64,000 nt of DNA, taken from NCBI RefSeq assembly GCF_051488685.1, contig NZ_JBPSEH010000007.1, forward strand, positions 62,001 through 126,000, written 5' to 3'. This DNA comes from Melioribacter sp051488685. GTDB taxonomy: Bacteria; Bacteroidota; Ignavibacteria; Ignavibacteriales; Melioribacteraceae. The translations under genes and the position numbers were made by a program. Shown piece by piece: positions 52,829 through 62,160 of the stretch (positions within the stretch are counted from its first letter, which is position 1; every line of letters begins with the position of its first letter). Below the pieces are notes generated by a model. That model made no database searches, was not told the DNA's origin, and saw only the letters and a list, made by a program, of their open reading frames with translations.

Positions 52829-54496
52829 ATGAAAAAATTTCTGATTCCGTTGATTATCCTTGCCTTATTAGCACTTACACTGCTGATTGGCGCTTTTGTC
52901 TTTTTTCCAGAAGTTCGTAGTTACAAATCGTTTTCTTTTTCTGATGACGATTTAGAGGCAGCACCAGTTTCTGACATCGACGTTCTCCATTATAACATTA
53001 AAATTAGTTTACATCCAAAAGATAAATATATCATTGGCGAAGCCGGGGTTTTATTTCTTTTAAAATCAAAAGAAAACAAAGAATTAAAATTTGATTTCTA
53101 TGAAAACATGCATATTAATCTTGTCAAACTCAACGGTAAGAAAGTAGAATTTGAAAGGAATAATAACGAAATCATTATCGAATTAAACAGTACATTACCG
53201 GACACATCAAAACTCGAAGTTTATTACAAAGGGACACCTCTTCAAAAAGGTTTCGGGTCGTTCAATTTCGAGCATTTAGAAAATTCTTATTTCGTTTATA
53301 CAATGAACGAGCCGACATTCGCATCCACATGGTTTACGTGTAACGATCGCCCAAACGACAAAGCGCTGGTTGATATCTATATTGAGAACGATTCGAATTA
53401 TGTTTCGCTTTCCAACGGTAAGTTGATCGAAGTAAATAAAAATGCCGATAAAAAAATTTATCACTGGAAAACTTATTATCCTATTTCAACTTATTTGATC
53501 GCTATTTATTCAGGGGATTATCAATCGTATTTTACTAATTATATTTCTACTGGTGGTGATACACTCAGCCTTCAATACTATTCACTCAAGAATAATTTTG
53601 AAAAAGCTTTGAAAGATTTCGAAGACCACCCTGACTACCTGAAAATTTTTGAAAAATTGTTCGGCGTTTATCCGTTTACAAAAGAAAAGTATGCTGTTGC
53701 GGAATTCTTATGGAAATACGGTGCAATGGAGCACCAAACTCTTACTGGTATCGGTTCCAATTTTATAACCGGCAGAAAATTCTTTCAGGATATGCTGATT
53801 CACGAACTGGCTCATCACTGGTGGGGAAATGCTGTTAGTCCTTCCACCTGGAGGGATATCTGGCTTAATGAAGGCTTTGCAACTTATTCCGAAGCTCTTT
53901 ACTGGGAAGCTAAGGCGGGAAAGTCTGCTCTGATTTCTACAATGAATTCAAAGATATCTAATTTCAACGATACACCTCTCTATAATCCCGGTTTTAGATT
54001 ATTCAGTAGAACTATCTACGATAAAGGCGCCTGGGTACTTCATATGCTTAGAAATGAAATTGGCGATAGCCTATTTTTTGCTTCTCTCAGGAATTACTTG
54101 AATAAATATAAATATAAAAACGCTTCAACAAGAGATTTTCAGAACATTTGCGAAAATACTACTGGTATGAATCTCGATTATTTTTTTAAACAATGGGTTT
54201 ACGAAGGCAGGGGCATTATAGAAGCTGAAATTAGATGGGAAAGTCATAAATTTGAGGATAAATACAGGAACAAAATTTTTATCGAACAGTTACAAAGTGG
54301 TTACAAAAACTATATCTTCCCGCTGCAATTAAAACTGGTCGGGAAAAAAGAATCGGACATTAAACTCGAAAAACTCTATATTGACAATAGATTTAAGTAT
54401 TTTGAACTGGTCACTAATTTCGAACCTGTTGAAATTATTTTAGATCCAGAATCAAAATTACTTGCTAAGTTTACGGTAGAAAAGAAAAATGATTGA
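52829..54496 (+). CDS. M1-family metallo-aminopeptidase-like protein
   Basis: A 555-aa zinc peptidase with one N-terminal membrane anchor (residues 5-28). The catalytic motif is H325-ELA-H329 with E348 in WLNEGFATYSEA. The upstream exopeptidase motif, usually GxMEN, reads G298-AMEH. At 555 aa it lacks the C-terminal armadillo domain of full aminopeptidase N. The Glu-Asn pair that holds the free N-terminus is altered, so substrate preference may differ. First gene of a run with lpxH (8-base overlap) and the PBP gene. Confidence 0.88.
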   Translation: MKKFLIPLIILALLALTLLIGAFVFFPEVRSYKSFSFSDDDLEAAPVSDIDVLHYNIKISLHPKDKYIIGEAGVLFLLKSKENKELKFDFYENMHINLVKLNGKKVEFERNNNEIIIELNSTLPDTSKLEVYYKGTPLQKGFGSFNFEHLENSYFVYTMNEPTFASTWFTCNDRPNDKALVDIYIENDSNYVSLSNGKLIEVNKNADKKIYHWKTYYPISTYLIAIYSGDYQSYFTNYISTGGDTLSLQYYSLKNNFEKALKDFEDHPDYLKIFEKLFGVYPFTKEKYAVAEFLWKYGAMEHQTLTGIGSNFITGRKFFQDMLIHELAHHWWGNAVSPSTWRDIWLNEGFATYSEALYWEAKAGKSALISTMNSKISNFNDTPLYNPGFRLFSRTIYDKGAWVLHMLRNEIGDSLFFASLRNYLNKYKYKNASTRDFQNICENTTGMNLDYFFKQWVYEGRGIIEAEIRWESHKFEDKYRNKIFIEQLQSGYKNYIFPLQLKLVGKKESDIKLEKLYIDNRFKYFELVTNFEPVEIILDPESKLLAKFTVEKKND

Positions 54497-55211
54497 TTCC
54501 ACCTATTTTTTTATATCGGATGTTCATCTCGGACTCGGCTTAAAAGAGAAAGAGAGAGAAAAGGAAGAAAAATTAGTAAAGCTTATAAATTATGCAGTTG
54601 AAAACTGTGACGAACTTTTTATTCTCGGTGACCTGTTCGATTATTGGTTTGAATACAAGCGTGTAATTCAGAAAGGATATTATAAAACTCTTGCCGCCTT
54701 GATTGAATTTTCCGAGTCAGGTAAAAAGATTCATTATTTTATCGGGAACCACGATTTCCTCCATCGTAACTTTTTTCGTGAGGAAATCGGAGCAATTTTA
54801 TACGAAGAACCAGCGGCTTTTATATTGAATAATAAAAAATTTTACATCGGACATGGAGATGGATTGTTACCGAATGATTCGGGTTACAGAGTTCTTAAGT
54901 GGATTTTAAGAAATAAATTTTTACAGCGACTCTATTCCGCCATTCATCCTGACCTCGGGATCAAAATTGCCAGCAGAACAAGCAAAACGAGCAGAACATA
55001 TACTTCGAGAAAGGATTATGGCAAGAACGATGGTCTTATCGATACTGCGAAACAAAAAATTGACGAAGGTTATGATTACGTGCTATTCGGGCACACCCAC
55101 ATTCGATCCGAGCTCGAATATAAAAAAGGAAAATATATCAATCTCGGTTCATGGCTCGATAAACCTTGTTACGGCAAATTCACCGATACATTTCAAATAA
55201 TCGATTGGTAA
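54489..55211 (+). CDS. lpxH: UDP-2,3-diacylglucosamine diphosphatase
   Basis: Calcineurin-like phosphoesterase of 240 aa: FISDVHLGLG, FILGDLFDYWFEY, FIGNHDFLHRNFF, IGHGDGLLPND and VLFGHTHIRSE, the five metal-site motifs. These with the length match LpxH, which yields lipid X in lipid A synthesis. Other LpxH-like proteins without lipid A roles exist. It overlaps the peptidase gene and precedes the PBP gene by three bases. Confidence 0.88.
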   Translation: MIDSTYFFISDVHLGLGLKEKEREKEEKLVKLINYAVENCDELFILGDLFDYWFEYKRVIQKGYYKTLAALIEFSESGKKIHYFIGNHDFLHRNFFREEIGAILYEEPAAFILNNKKFYIGHGDGLLPNDSGYRVLKWILRNKFLQRLYSAIHPDLGIKIASRTSKTSRTYTSRKDYGKNDGLIDTAKQKIDEGYDYVLFGHTHIRSELEYKKGKYINLGSWLDKPCYGKFTDTFQIIDW

Positions 55212-55214
55212 GAT

Positions 55215-57491
55215 ATGGCTAAAACTATTAAGAAAAAAAGAAAGACACTAAGATATTTATTGATTTTATCAGGATTTATTCTGCTTGCTTCTTCAATACT
55301 TTTTATTCAATACATAATTGAAGGTCTTCCCTCACTTGAGGAGCTGGAAAATCCAAGACCAGAGCTTGCAAGTAATGTTTATAGCAGCGATGGTGTTTTA
55401 ATTGGACAATTCTTTAAAGAAAATAGAATTGAAGTAAGTATAAAAGACATTCCTCCTCATGTAATCCACGCTCTGATTGCAACAGAAGACAGGAAATTTT
55501 ATGACCATTGGGGAGTTGACCTCGAAAGGTTTATAAAAGCAATGATTAAAAATGTTCTACTGGGTAGGAGAGAAGGTGCCAGCACACTCACTCAACAGTT
55601 AGCAAAAAATCTGTATGACCTCAAGATTGAAAACGAAACTCTTTTTGATACTGGCATAAGAAAAATTAGAGAGTGGATTACAGCCGTTCAGATCGAAAAG
55701 AATTATACTAAAGACGAAATACTTGAAATGTATTTAAATGTTCAATGGTTTGGTCACGGAGCATACGGCATTGGTATGGCCTCGAAAATTTATTTTGACA
55801 AAAGCGTTCAGGAGCTTACCGTACCTGAGGCTGCAATGCTTGTGGCTATTCTGAAATCGTGGGTCTATTACGATCCTTATAGTCGTTACGAACGTGCTTT
55901 GCAACGCCGTAACCTGGTTATGGAAAAAATGGTAGAAATGGGCTACCTGAGCAAAGAAGACTACGATAAATTTAAACTGAAGCCAATAAGATTGTCATAC
56001 GAAAAAATAAAAAATGGTATCAGAAGTACAATTGCTCCTCACTTCCTGGAACATATTAGAAGACAGATGGAAAAGATTGCCGCAAAATACGGATATGATT
56101 TATACAGGGACGGTTTGAATATCTATACTACACTTGATAGCAGAATGCAGGAGATAGCAAATAAAGCTGTAGAATTACACCTGAATGATTTTCAAAAACA
56201 GTTTGACAGAAGCTGGAATTGGAGCGCCTATAAAGGTGATCAGAATGAACTGATAGAGAAGGCAATCAAAAATAGAATTGAATATATAACGGCTCAAAAT
56301 GCAGAAGAAAGAAAAAAAATTTATAACAGTTTAAAATACAATCGAAAGTTTATCGATTCAGTTAAACAAGCAGCGACACGCATTGAAGTTGGTTTCGTAG
56401 TTCTTGATGTTAAAACCGGTGAAATAAAAGCTATGGTTGGAGGACGCAATCAGAGATTTCTTTACGGCTTAAATCACGTAACTCAAATTAAAAGACAACC
56501 CGGTTCTGCCTTTAAACCGATTATTTATTCTGTTGCCATCGACAATGGTCTTTATCCAGCATATCCGATATTGAATCAACCTTTTAATTACAATGGATGG
56601 AGTCCTCGTAATTTCGATTTATCAACTGGAGGATTTACAACTTTAAGAACAGGACTGGCGCAATCTATTAACATAGTCGCTGCCCGATTAATAATTGAAG
56701 ATTATGCGCCGCTCTGGAAAATCGGTCTTTTTGCAGAAAAGATGGGTATTAAAAGTAAGCTCGATTTATTCCCATCGATAGCACTTGGAACTTCGCTTGT
56801 TTCTCCTCTGGAAATAACAACGGCTTTTGCAACTTTAGCCAACCGTGGTATCTACAATGAACCAATATCTATTCTCAGAATAGAAGACAAAGACGGTATT
56901 CTTATCGATAAGTTCACCTCCGAAACACGGGAGGCAATTCCCGAAGAGACTGCATATTTAGTGACGGACATGATGAGAACCGCCGTTGACAAAGGCACCG
57001 GAGTTGCAATTAGATATCGTTTTAATTTTCAACGGCCGGCTGCAGGAAAAACCGGCACTACACAAGATTATGCAGATGCCTGGTTTATCGGTTTTACACC
57101 ACAACTGGCAGCGGGTGTCTGGGTCGGTTTTGACGATCAACAGGTTTCTTTTACAGGTGATTACGGACAGGGTGCAAGAGCTGCTCTCCCGATTTGGGCA
57201 ATTTTTATGCATGATGTTTATCAACAACTCGATCTGCCCCTTGAGGATTTTCAAATGCCTGAAAACGGTAATATCGTTACTGTAAATTATTGCAGGGAAT
57301 CGATATTTGAACTTGGCAATCCGAGACTTTACTCAAGAGATTGCAGGAATGGTGTCTATACAGATATATCGAACGTTCGAGATATTCCGGGTACATACGA
57401 TTCCATGCGCGACAACTACGTAAAAATTCCAAAAAAACATGCTACTAAAGATACTTTGGAATCAAAAGATACCGTTTCTATTTTTCGATAA
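55215..57491 (+). CDS. Class A penicillin-binding protein 1A-type
   Basis: Bifunctional peptidoglycan synthase of 758 aa in the inner membrane. One N-terminal span (about 12-33), a GT51 glycosyltransferase domain (ATEDRKFYDHWGVDLERF, GASTLTQQLAKNLY, KDEILEMYLNVQWFGHGAYG), and a transpeptidase domain. That domain has Ser431 in QPGSAFKPII, the SxN motif SIN, and K612-TGT in GKTGTTQDYADAWFIG. A region around 330-375 is charged and helical. Known as MrcA/PonA in other bacteria. tRNA-Leu follows after 28 bases. Confidence 0.95.
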   Translation: MAKTIKKKRKTLRYLLILSGFILLASSILFIQYIIEGLPSLEELENPRPELASNVYSSDGVLIGQFFKENRIEVSIKDIPPHVIHALIATEDRKFYDHWGVDLERFIKAMIKNVLLGRREGASTLTQQLAKNLYDLKIENETLFDTGIRKIREWITAVQIEKNYTKDEILEMYLNVQWFGHGAYGIGMASKIYFDKSVQELTVPEAAMLVAILKSWVYYDPYSRYERALQRRNLVMEKMVEMGYLSKEDYDKFKLKPIRLSYEKIKNGIRSTIAPHFLEHIRRQMEKIAAKYGYDLYRDGLNIYTTLDSRMQEIANKAVELHLNDFQKQFDRSWNWSAYKGDQNELIEKAIKNRIEYITAQNAEERKKIYNSLKYNRKFIDSVKQAATRIEVGFVVLDVKTGEIKAMVGGRNQRFLYGLNHVTQIKRQPGSAFKPIIYSVAIDNGLYPAYPILNQPFNYNGWSPRNFDLSTGGFTTLRTGLAQSINIVAARLIIEDYAPLWKIGLFAEKMGIKSKLDLFPSIALGTSLVSPLEITTAFATLANRGIYNEPISILRIEDKDGILIDKFTSETREAIPEETAYLVTDMMRTAVDKGTGVAIRYRFNFQRPAAGKTGTTQDYADAWFIGFTPQLAAGVWVGFDDQQVSFTGDYGQGARAALPIWAIFMHDVYQQLDLPLEDFQMPENGNIVTVNYCRESIFELGNPRLYSRDCRNGVYTDISNVRDIPGTYDSMRDNYVKIPKKHATKDTLESKDTVSIFR

Positions 57492-57519
57492 ATTTTTTAC
57501 ATTTGGTTCCGTAATTTTT

Positions 57520-57606
57520 GCCCGGATGGTGGAATTGGTAGACACGCTAGCTTCAGGAGCTAGTTGGCTTACGCCAGTGCAGGTTCGAGTCCTGTTCCGG
57601 GCACCA
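57520..57606 (+). tRNA. tRNA-Leu (anticodon CAG)
   Basis: An 87-nt cloverleaf with long variable arm. Acceptor GCCCGGA with TCCGGGC, D-arm GGTGGAATTGGTAGACAC, anticodon stem CTAGC/GCTAG with loop TTCAGGA (anticodon CAG, codon CUG), variable arm TTGGCTTACGCCA and T-arm CAGG-TTCGAGTCCTG. The 3' CCA (57604-57606) is encoded. Confidence 0.96.
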
Positions 57607-57684
57607 GTTCCTGAGTTTATAATCAATTTTATTTATTATTCCTCCGAAATTAGCTATCTTGTCTCACCATAATTTTGTTGCTGT

Positions 57685-58560
57685 GTGATTAATAAAATAA
57701 TTGATAGCGAGTATTTAAAGGCGCTCGAATTTACCCGAAAGCACTATGAAAATTTTCCAGTAGCCTCGATTCTTTTACCTCAGCGCCTGCGTAAACATAT
57801 TGCGATAGTCTATAAATTTGCACGTATGGCTGATGATATTGCAGACGAAGGCGATACTGAAATTGCTGAAAGACTCGAGAATCTAAGATTTTACCGTCTG
57901 AAATTTTCAAATGCCCTTGAAGGTAATTATAACGATAACTTCTGGGCAGCTCTCGATAACACGATCAAAAGCTTTAACCTTTCAGAAGGAAATTTTTTTA
58001 ATTTGTTAACCGCTTTCGAACTGGACATAACTGTAAATCGATTTAATTCTTTTGAAGATATTCTGAAATATTGCTCAGACTCTGCCAATCCAGTCGGAAG
58101 AATTGTTCTCGAATTGTTTAATATTCGTGATGATAAAATATTCAACTATTCCGATTCAATTTGCACGGGATTACAATTGACCAACTTTTATCAGGATATT
58201 TCAATTGATTTCATGAAGGATAGGCTATATATTCCGCTCGATGAAATGAAAGAATTTCAACTTGATCAGGATAAATTACTTTTCTTTAATGACGAAGAAA
58301 AAGTTAGATTCAAGGAATTGATGAAAATACAAGTGGAGAGGAATAGAAAATTTTATGAAAATGGCAAAAATCTAATTCCGGCGCTGAGAAATCACCCTAA
58401 TGCCACAAGAGGTTTAATATGTCAGTTGAAACTTACGCTCCTTGGCGGGAATAAAGTTTTAGATTATATTGAAAAAAATAATTATGATACAATTGAAAAA
58501 AGACCCACATTGAAAGTTTACGATTTTATACTGTTGTTTATTAGAGCATTATTCAAATGA
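57685..58560 (+). CDS. hpnC: Squalene synthase-like HpnC (hydroxysqualene synthase)
   Basis: Trans-isoprenyl diphosphate synthase-fold protein of 291 aa: first Asp motif FARMADDIADEGD, second LQLTNFYQDISIDFMKD, and NHPNATRGLI near the C-terminus. In the HpnCDE route HpnD makes presqualene diphosphate, HpnC turns it into hydroxysqualene and HpnE reduces it. GTG start, chosen because it precedes the conserved ALEFTRKHYENFPVASILLP. It overlaps hpnD by four bases, which backs the three-gene assignment. Confidence 0.88.
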   Translation: MINKIIDSEYLKALEFTRKHYENFPVASILLPQRLRKHIAIVYKFARMADDIADEGDTEIAERLENLRFYRLKFSNALEGNYNDNFWAALDNTIKSFNLSEGNFFNLLTAFELDITVNRFNSFEDILKYCSDSANPVGRIVLELFNIRDDKIFNYSDSICTGLQLTNFYQDISIDFMKDRLYIPLDEMKEFQLDQDKLLFFNDEEKVRFKELMKIQVERNRKFYENGKNLIPALRNHPNATRGLICQLKLTLLGGNKVLDYIEKNNYDTIEKRPTLKVYDFILLFIRALFK

Positions 58561-59399
58561 AAGACGAAGCCAAACAAATAGCACAAAAGAGCAGAAGTAG
58601 TTTTTACTATGCATTCTCTCTGCTTGAATCAGAAAAACGTGATGCCATGAATGCAGTCTATGCATTTTGCAGAACAACGGACGATATAGTTGACGAAACA
58701 ACTGAACCTGATGATATTAAATACGAAAAACTAAGAATGTGGCGCCTGGAATTTGAGAAAGGGTTGCGCGGCTGTTCGAACTATCCTCTTCTCAATAAAT
58801 TAAATCTGATTATAAGAAGATTCAATATCCCAATCGATCCCTTTTTTGAGTTAATTGAAGGGATGGAAATGGATTTACAAAAGAAAAGTTATCTCAGTTT
58901 TGATGACCTTCTACAGTATTGTTACAGAGTAGCCTCGACTGTAGGACTAATGTGTATCGAAATATTTGGATATAAAAATCATTCCGCTAAAGATTATGCC
59001 ATTAACCTCGGTATTGCATTACAGTTAACCAATATTATACGTGATGTTGGTAAGGACGTTGAAAACAATAGGATTTATATACCCAGATATGACCTTGATA
59101 AATTTGATTACTCAATTGAAGATCTGAGAAGAAAAAAGTATAACGATAAATTTGTTCAGTTAATGAAATATGAAAGCCAACGCGCGGAATATTATTTTCA
59201 AAAAGCAAATAATTCTCTGGATTTTGAAGATAAACCCATGATGTTTCCAGCCCGAGCAATGCAACATATTTATGAAAAGTTATTAAGAAAAATTCAAAAA
59301 GCTAACTATGATGTCCTGAATAATTATATTAGAGTTTCTTCCGGTGAAAAAATTGCCCTCTCTTTAGGAACGTGGATAAAGTATAATCTCGTTTATTGA
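58557..59399 (+). CDS. hpnD: Presqualene diphosphate synthase HpnD
   Basis: A 280-aa squalene/phytoene synthase family protein that joins two farnesyl diphosphates. It shows SSFYYAFSLLESEKRDAMNAVY, the first Asp-rich motif RTTDDIVDE and the second QLTNIIRDVGKDVENNRIYIP. It ends with a basic C-terminus. Sits between hpnC and hpnE with overlap on the 5' side and a two-base spacing downstream. Phytoene synthase is the main alternative, but the gene order favours squalene. Confidence 0.9.
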   Translation: MKDEAKQIAQKSRSSFYYAFSLLESEKRDAMNAVYAFCRTTDDIVDETTEPDDIKYEKLRMWRLEFEKGLRGCSNYPLLNKLNLIIRRFNIPIDPFFELIEGMEMDLQKKSYLSFDDLLQYCYRVASTVGLMCIEIFGYKNHSAKDYAINLGIALQLTNIIRDVGKDVENNRIYIPRYDLDKFDYSIEDLRRKKYNDKFVQLMKYESQRAEYYFQKANNSLDFEDKPMMFPARAMQHIYEKLLRKIQKANYDVLNNYIRVSSGEKIALSLGTWIKYNLVY

Positions 59400-59401
59400 T
59401 T

Positions 59402-60703
59402 ATGAAAATTATTGTAATAGGCGGAGGACTTACCGGTTTAGCCGCTTCTGTTTTTCTTTCTGAAAAAGGTTTCAATGTTACCTTACTCGAAGCTTCTCCC
59501 AAACTGGGTGGCCGAGCTTATTCAATTTACGATCCTGATTCAAACGTCGAATTCGACAATGGCCAACATTTATTAATGGGATGTTATCGCTCAACAATTC
59601 GTTTCCTGAAAATTATTGGCGCCCAGTCAGAAATTAAATTACTACCACTAAAAGTGCCTTTCATCGGGCCGAATAACAAAATATCATTTCTAAGAGCCGT
59701 AGACGATTTTTACCCGCTGAATTTAATAGACGCAATTTTGAATTTTTCCACAGTTAATTGGAAAAGTCGCTTAAAAATTTTTACTCTTCTATTAAAAGTT
59801 AAATTTGATAAAAGTAATTCAGAACAGAGTGAGAGTGTTTACCAATGGTTAAAAGCAAATCGTCAGACTGAAGAGGCAATTGAATATTTCTGGCAGGTAT
59901 TGTGCGTGGGTGCATTAAATTCAGACATAAAAAAGTCCTCAGCTTTGATTTTTAAAAATGTACTGAGGAGGATATTCTTTTCTGGAACGGATGGATACAA
60001 ATTTATCCTCCCCCGCAAAAATTTAAGGACGATGTATATCGATAAATCAAAAAACTTTATTTTATCAAATGGCGGCACAATTTACATGTCCGAACGTGTA
60101 CTTGAATGCGATATTGAAGAAGGAGTAATTAAAAAGATTATTACAACTCGAAAAATTTATGATAATTTTGATTCAGTAGTTTTTGCAGTACCGGCGCATG
60201 CCCTCCATAAAATAAAATTTAGAGGGCATCAATTAAAAAATATTCCAGCATTTGAATATTCTCCTATCTTAAACGTTCACCTTGTCTTAAAAGAAAATCC
60301 TTTTACTGAACCATACTATGCTTTGCTTGGGACAGATTTCCACTGGCTTTTCAATCACGGCAAATATATATCGATTACCAGCAGCTCTGCAGAAAAATTA
60401 ATAAAAAGAAATAATGCGGATTTATTATCCGAATTATACTCGAATTTAGAATTATTTTTTCCTATATTTAACAGAAAATTAGTGCAAAATGTAAAGGTCA
60501 TGAAAGATAAAAGAGCAACATTTGTTCCAGATAATAATAGGTTGAAAAAGAATAGCGTTTTTGGTTCGGATATAAAAAATTTGTTTATAGGAGGCGATTG
60601 GACTATACCAGAGCTCCCAGCAACGATTGAAAGTGCTGTTCTGAGTGCAGAAATAATATCTCGCAATATTGAAAATTTATATCGAGTAAACGACCGTTTG
60701 TGA
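59402..60703 (+). CDS. hpnE: Hydroxysqualene dehydroxylase HpnE (FAD-dependent)
   Basis: FAD enzyme of the phytoene-desaturase/amine-oxidase superfamily, 433 aa. It begins MKIIVIGGGLTGLAASVFLSE, followed by EASPKLGGRAYS and DNGQHLLMGCYR, and ends with LFIGGDWTIPELPATIESAVLSAE. HpnE reduces hydroxysqualene to squalene. I start at the ATG at 59402, two bases after the hpnD stop, rather than an in-frame TTG at 59396. No squalene-hopene cyclase is in the window, so hopanoids are not shown. Confidence 0.88.
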   Translation: MKIIVIGGGLTGLAASVFLSEKGFNVTLLEASPKLGGRAYSIYDPDSNVEFDNGQHLLMGCYRSTIRFLKIIGAQSEIKLLPLKVPFIGPNNKISFLRAVDDFYPLNLIDAILNFSTVNWKSRLKIFTLLLKVKFDKSNSEQSESVYQWLKANRQTEEAIEYFWQVLCVGALNSDIKKSSALIFKNVLRRIFFSGTDGYKFILPRKNLRTMYIDKSKNFILSNGGTIYMSERVLECDIEEGVIKKIITTRKIYDNFDSVVFAVPAHALHKIKFRGHQLKNIPAFEYSPILNVHLVLKENPFTEPYYALLGTDFHWLFNHGKYISITSSSAEKLIKRNNADLLSELYSNLELFFPIFNRKLVQNVKVMKDKRATFVPDNNRLKKNSVFGSDIKNLFIGGDWTIPELPATIESAVLSAEIISRNIENLYRVNDRL

Positions 60704-60734
60704 ATAAAACACTCAAATAAATTACGGAGGGATT

Positions 60735-62045
60735 ATGTCGTCACTAAAGAAAAAACTCGAAGAAAAGATTCTACAGCACAGACCGCGAACTGAACGTCTA
60801 CTAAAAGAGTATGGTGATGTAAAGGTAGACGAGGTAAAAATCAATCAAGTCATTGGAGGTATGAGAGGAATTAAATGTCTGGTTACCGATATTTCGTATC
60901 TCGATCCTTTCGAAGGAATTCGTTTTAGAGGGTTCACTATTCCAGAAGTCCTCGAAAAACTTCCTAAAGTCCCTGGTGCTGAAATGCCTTATGTCGAAGG
61001 ATTTGTTTATCTTTTATTGACGGGCGATATTCCTACAATGCAGGAAGTTGAAGAAGTGCACAATGAATTTAATGCCCGGAAAAAAGTGCCACAATATGTA
61101 TTCGATATTCTCCATGCAATGCCCAAGGATTCTCATCCGATGACAATGTTTGCTACAGCCATCATGTCGATGCATCTCGATTCTGTATTCGATAAGGAAT
61201 ATAGGAAGGGAATTCATAAGTCCGATTATTGGTCTGCATACTATGAAGATGCTATGAATCTTCTTGCCAAAATTCCTGAAATTGCAGCTCATATTTACAG
61301 ATGGAAATATAAAAATGGCGATATAATCCCGAGCGACCCAGATCTTGATATGGGAGGCAATTTTGCTCATATGATGGGCATCGACAAACCGTACGATGAC
61401 GTAGCTCGCCTTTATTTTATACTTCACAGCGATCATGAAAGCGGTAATGTTAGCGCTCATACAGGACATCTTGTCGCCAGCGCATTGTCCGATATTTATT
61501 ATTCAATTAGTGCTATGTTGAACGGTCTTGCCGGACCTTTGCATGGACTTGCTAATGAGGAAGTACTTAGATGGCTCCATGGCGTAATGGAGTCTATGGG
61601 TGGCAAAATTCCGACAGAAGAAGAAATGAAAAAGTTCGTCTGGGATACACTTCAATCAGGAAAAGTAATACCTGGATTCGGACACGCTGTATTGAGAAAA
61701 ACTGACCCACGATATATGGCACAAAGAGAATTTTGTTTGAAACATCTACCCGATGACCCGATATTTAAATACGTCGACCTTTTATTCAAAGTTGTTCCCC
61801 CAATTTTATTGGAACAGGGGAAAGCCAAAAATCCATGGCCAAACGTCGACGCACAGTCGGGTGTTATTCAATGGCATTATGGAGTAAGGGAATACGAATT
61901 CTATACGGTTCTCTTTGGAATTGGAAGAGCTCTTGGAGTTTGCTCCAATATAATCTGGGCACGTGGACTCGGCTATCCGATTGAACGTCCCAAATCGGTT
62001 ACAACAGATATGCTGGAAGAAATTGCATTCGGAAAAAAATCTTAA
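60735..62045 (+). CDS. gltA: Citrate synthase, eukaryotic (mitochondrial) type
   Basis: Condenses oxaloacetate and acetyl-CoA in the TCA cycle. The 436-aa sequence is strikingly like mitochondrial citrate synthase: LDPFEGIRFRGFTIPEVLE, SDHESGNVSAHTGHLVASAL, LNGLAGPLHGLANEEVLRWL with the catalytic His, GKVIPGFGHAVLRKTDPRY, and NPWPNVDAQSGV with Asp. It thus differs from the hexameric E. coli type. RBS TTACGGAGGG is strong. It is separated by 31 bases from hpnE. Confidence 0.94.
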   Translation: MSSLKKKLEEKILQHRPRTERLLKEYGDVKVDEVKINQVIGGMRGIKCLVTDISYLDPFEGIRFRGFTIPEVLEKLPKVPGAEMPYVEGFVYLLLTGDIPTMQEVEEVHNEFNARKKVPQYVFDILHAMPKDSHPMTMFATAIMSMHLDSVFDKEYRKGIHKSDYWSAYYEDAMNLLAKIPEIAAHIYRWKYKNGDIIPSDPDLDMGGNFAHMMGIDKPYDDVARLYFILHSDHESGNVSAHTGHLVASALSDIYYSISAMLNGLAGPLHGLANEEVLRWLHGVMESMGGKIPTEEEMKKFVWDTLQSGKVIPGFGHAVLRKTDPRYMAQREFCLKHLPDDPIFKYVDLLFKVVPPILLEQGKAKNPWPNVDAQSGVIQWHYGVREYEFYTVLFGIGRALGVCSNIIWARGLGYPIERPKSVTTDMLEEIAFGKKS

Positions 62046-62055
62046 TGAATTCTGG

Positions 62056-62148
62056 GGCTGTCTAAGAATTGTCTCTTTGAGAGATAAAGACACTTATTAC
62101 ACGATTTTTAACGAATAATTAAGTGAGCTTTTACTATACGGACAGCCC
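62056..62148. repeat. Inverted repeat with nested hairpin after gltA (terminator or MITE-like)
   Basis: GGGCTGTC (62056-62063) and GACAGCCC (62141-62148) flank 77 bases with a small nested hairpin (TGTCT and AGACA). A T run follows on the plus strand (TTTTTTA), as for a terminator. The terminal GGGCTGTC also resembles ends of some short mobile repeats, but no target-site duplication is visible. Same stem core as at 47108 and 30071. Confidence 0.55.
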
Positions 62149-62160
62149 TTTTTTATATAT

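Noticed and set aside
61014..61469. 151-aa frame opposite citrate synthase
   Set aside because: Antisense to a perfectly conserved citrate synthase; no support.
62056..62148. A definite MITE or IS end
   Set aside because: Terminal repeats are only eight bases, no target duplication and no transposase or second identical copy in the window. Left as a repeat/terminator.
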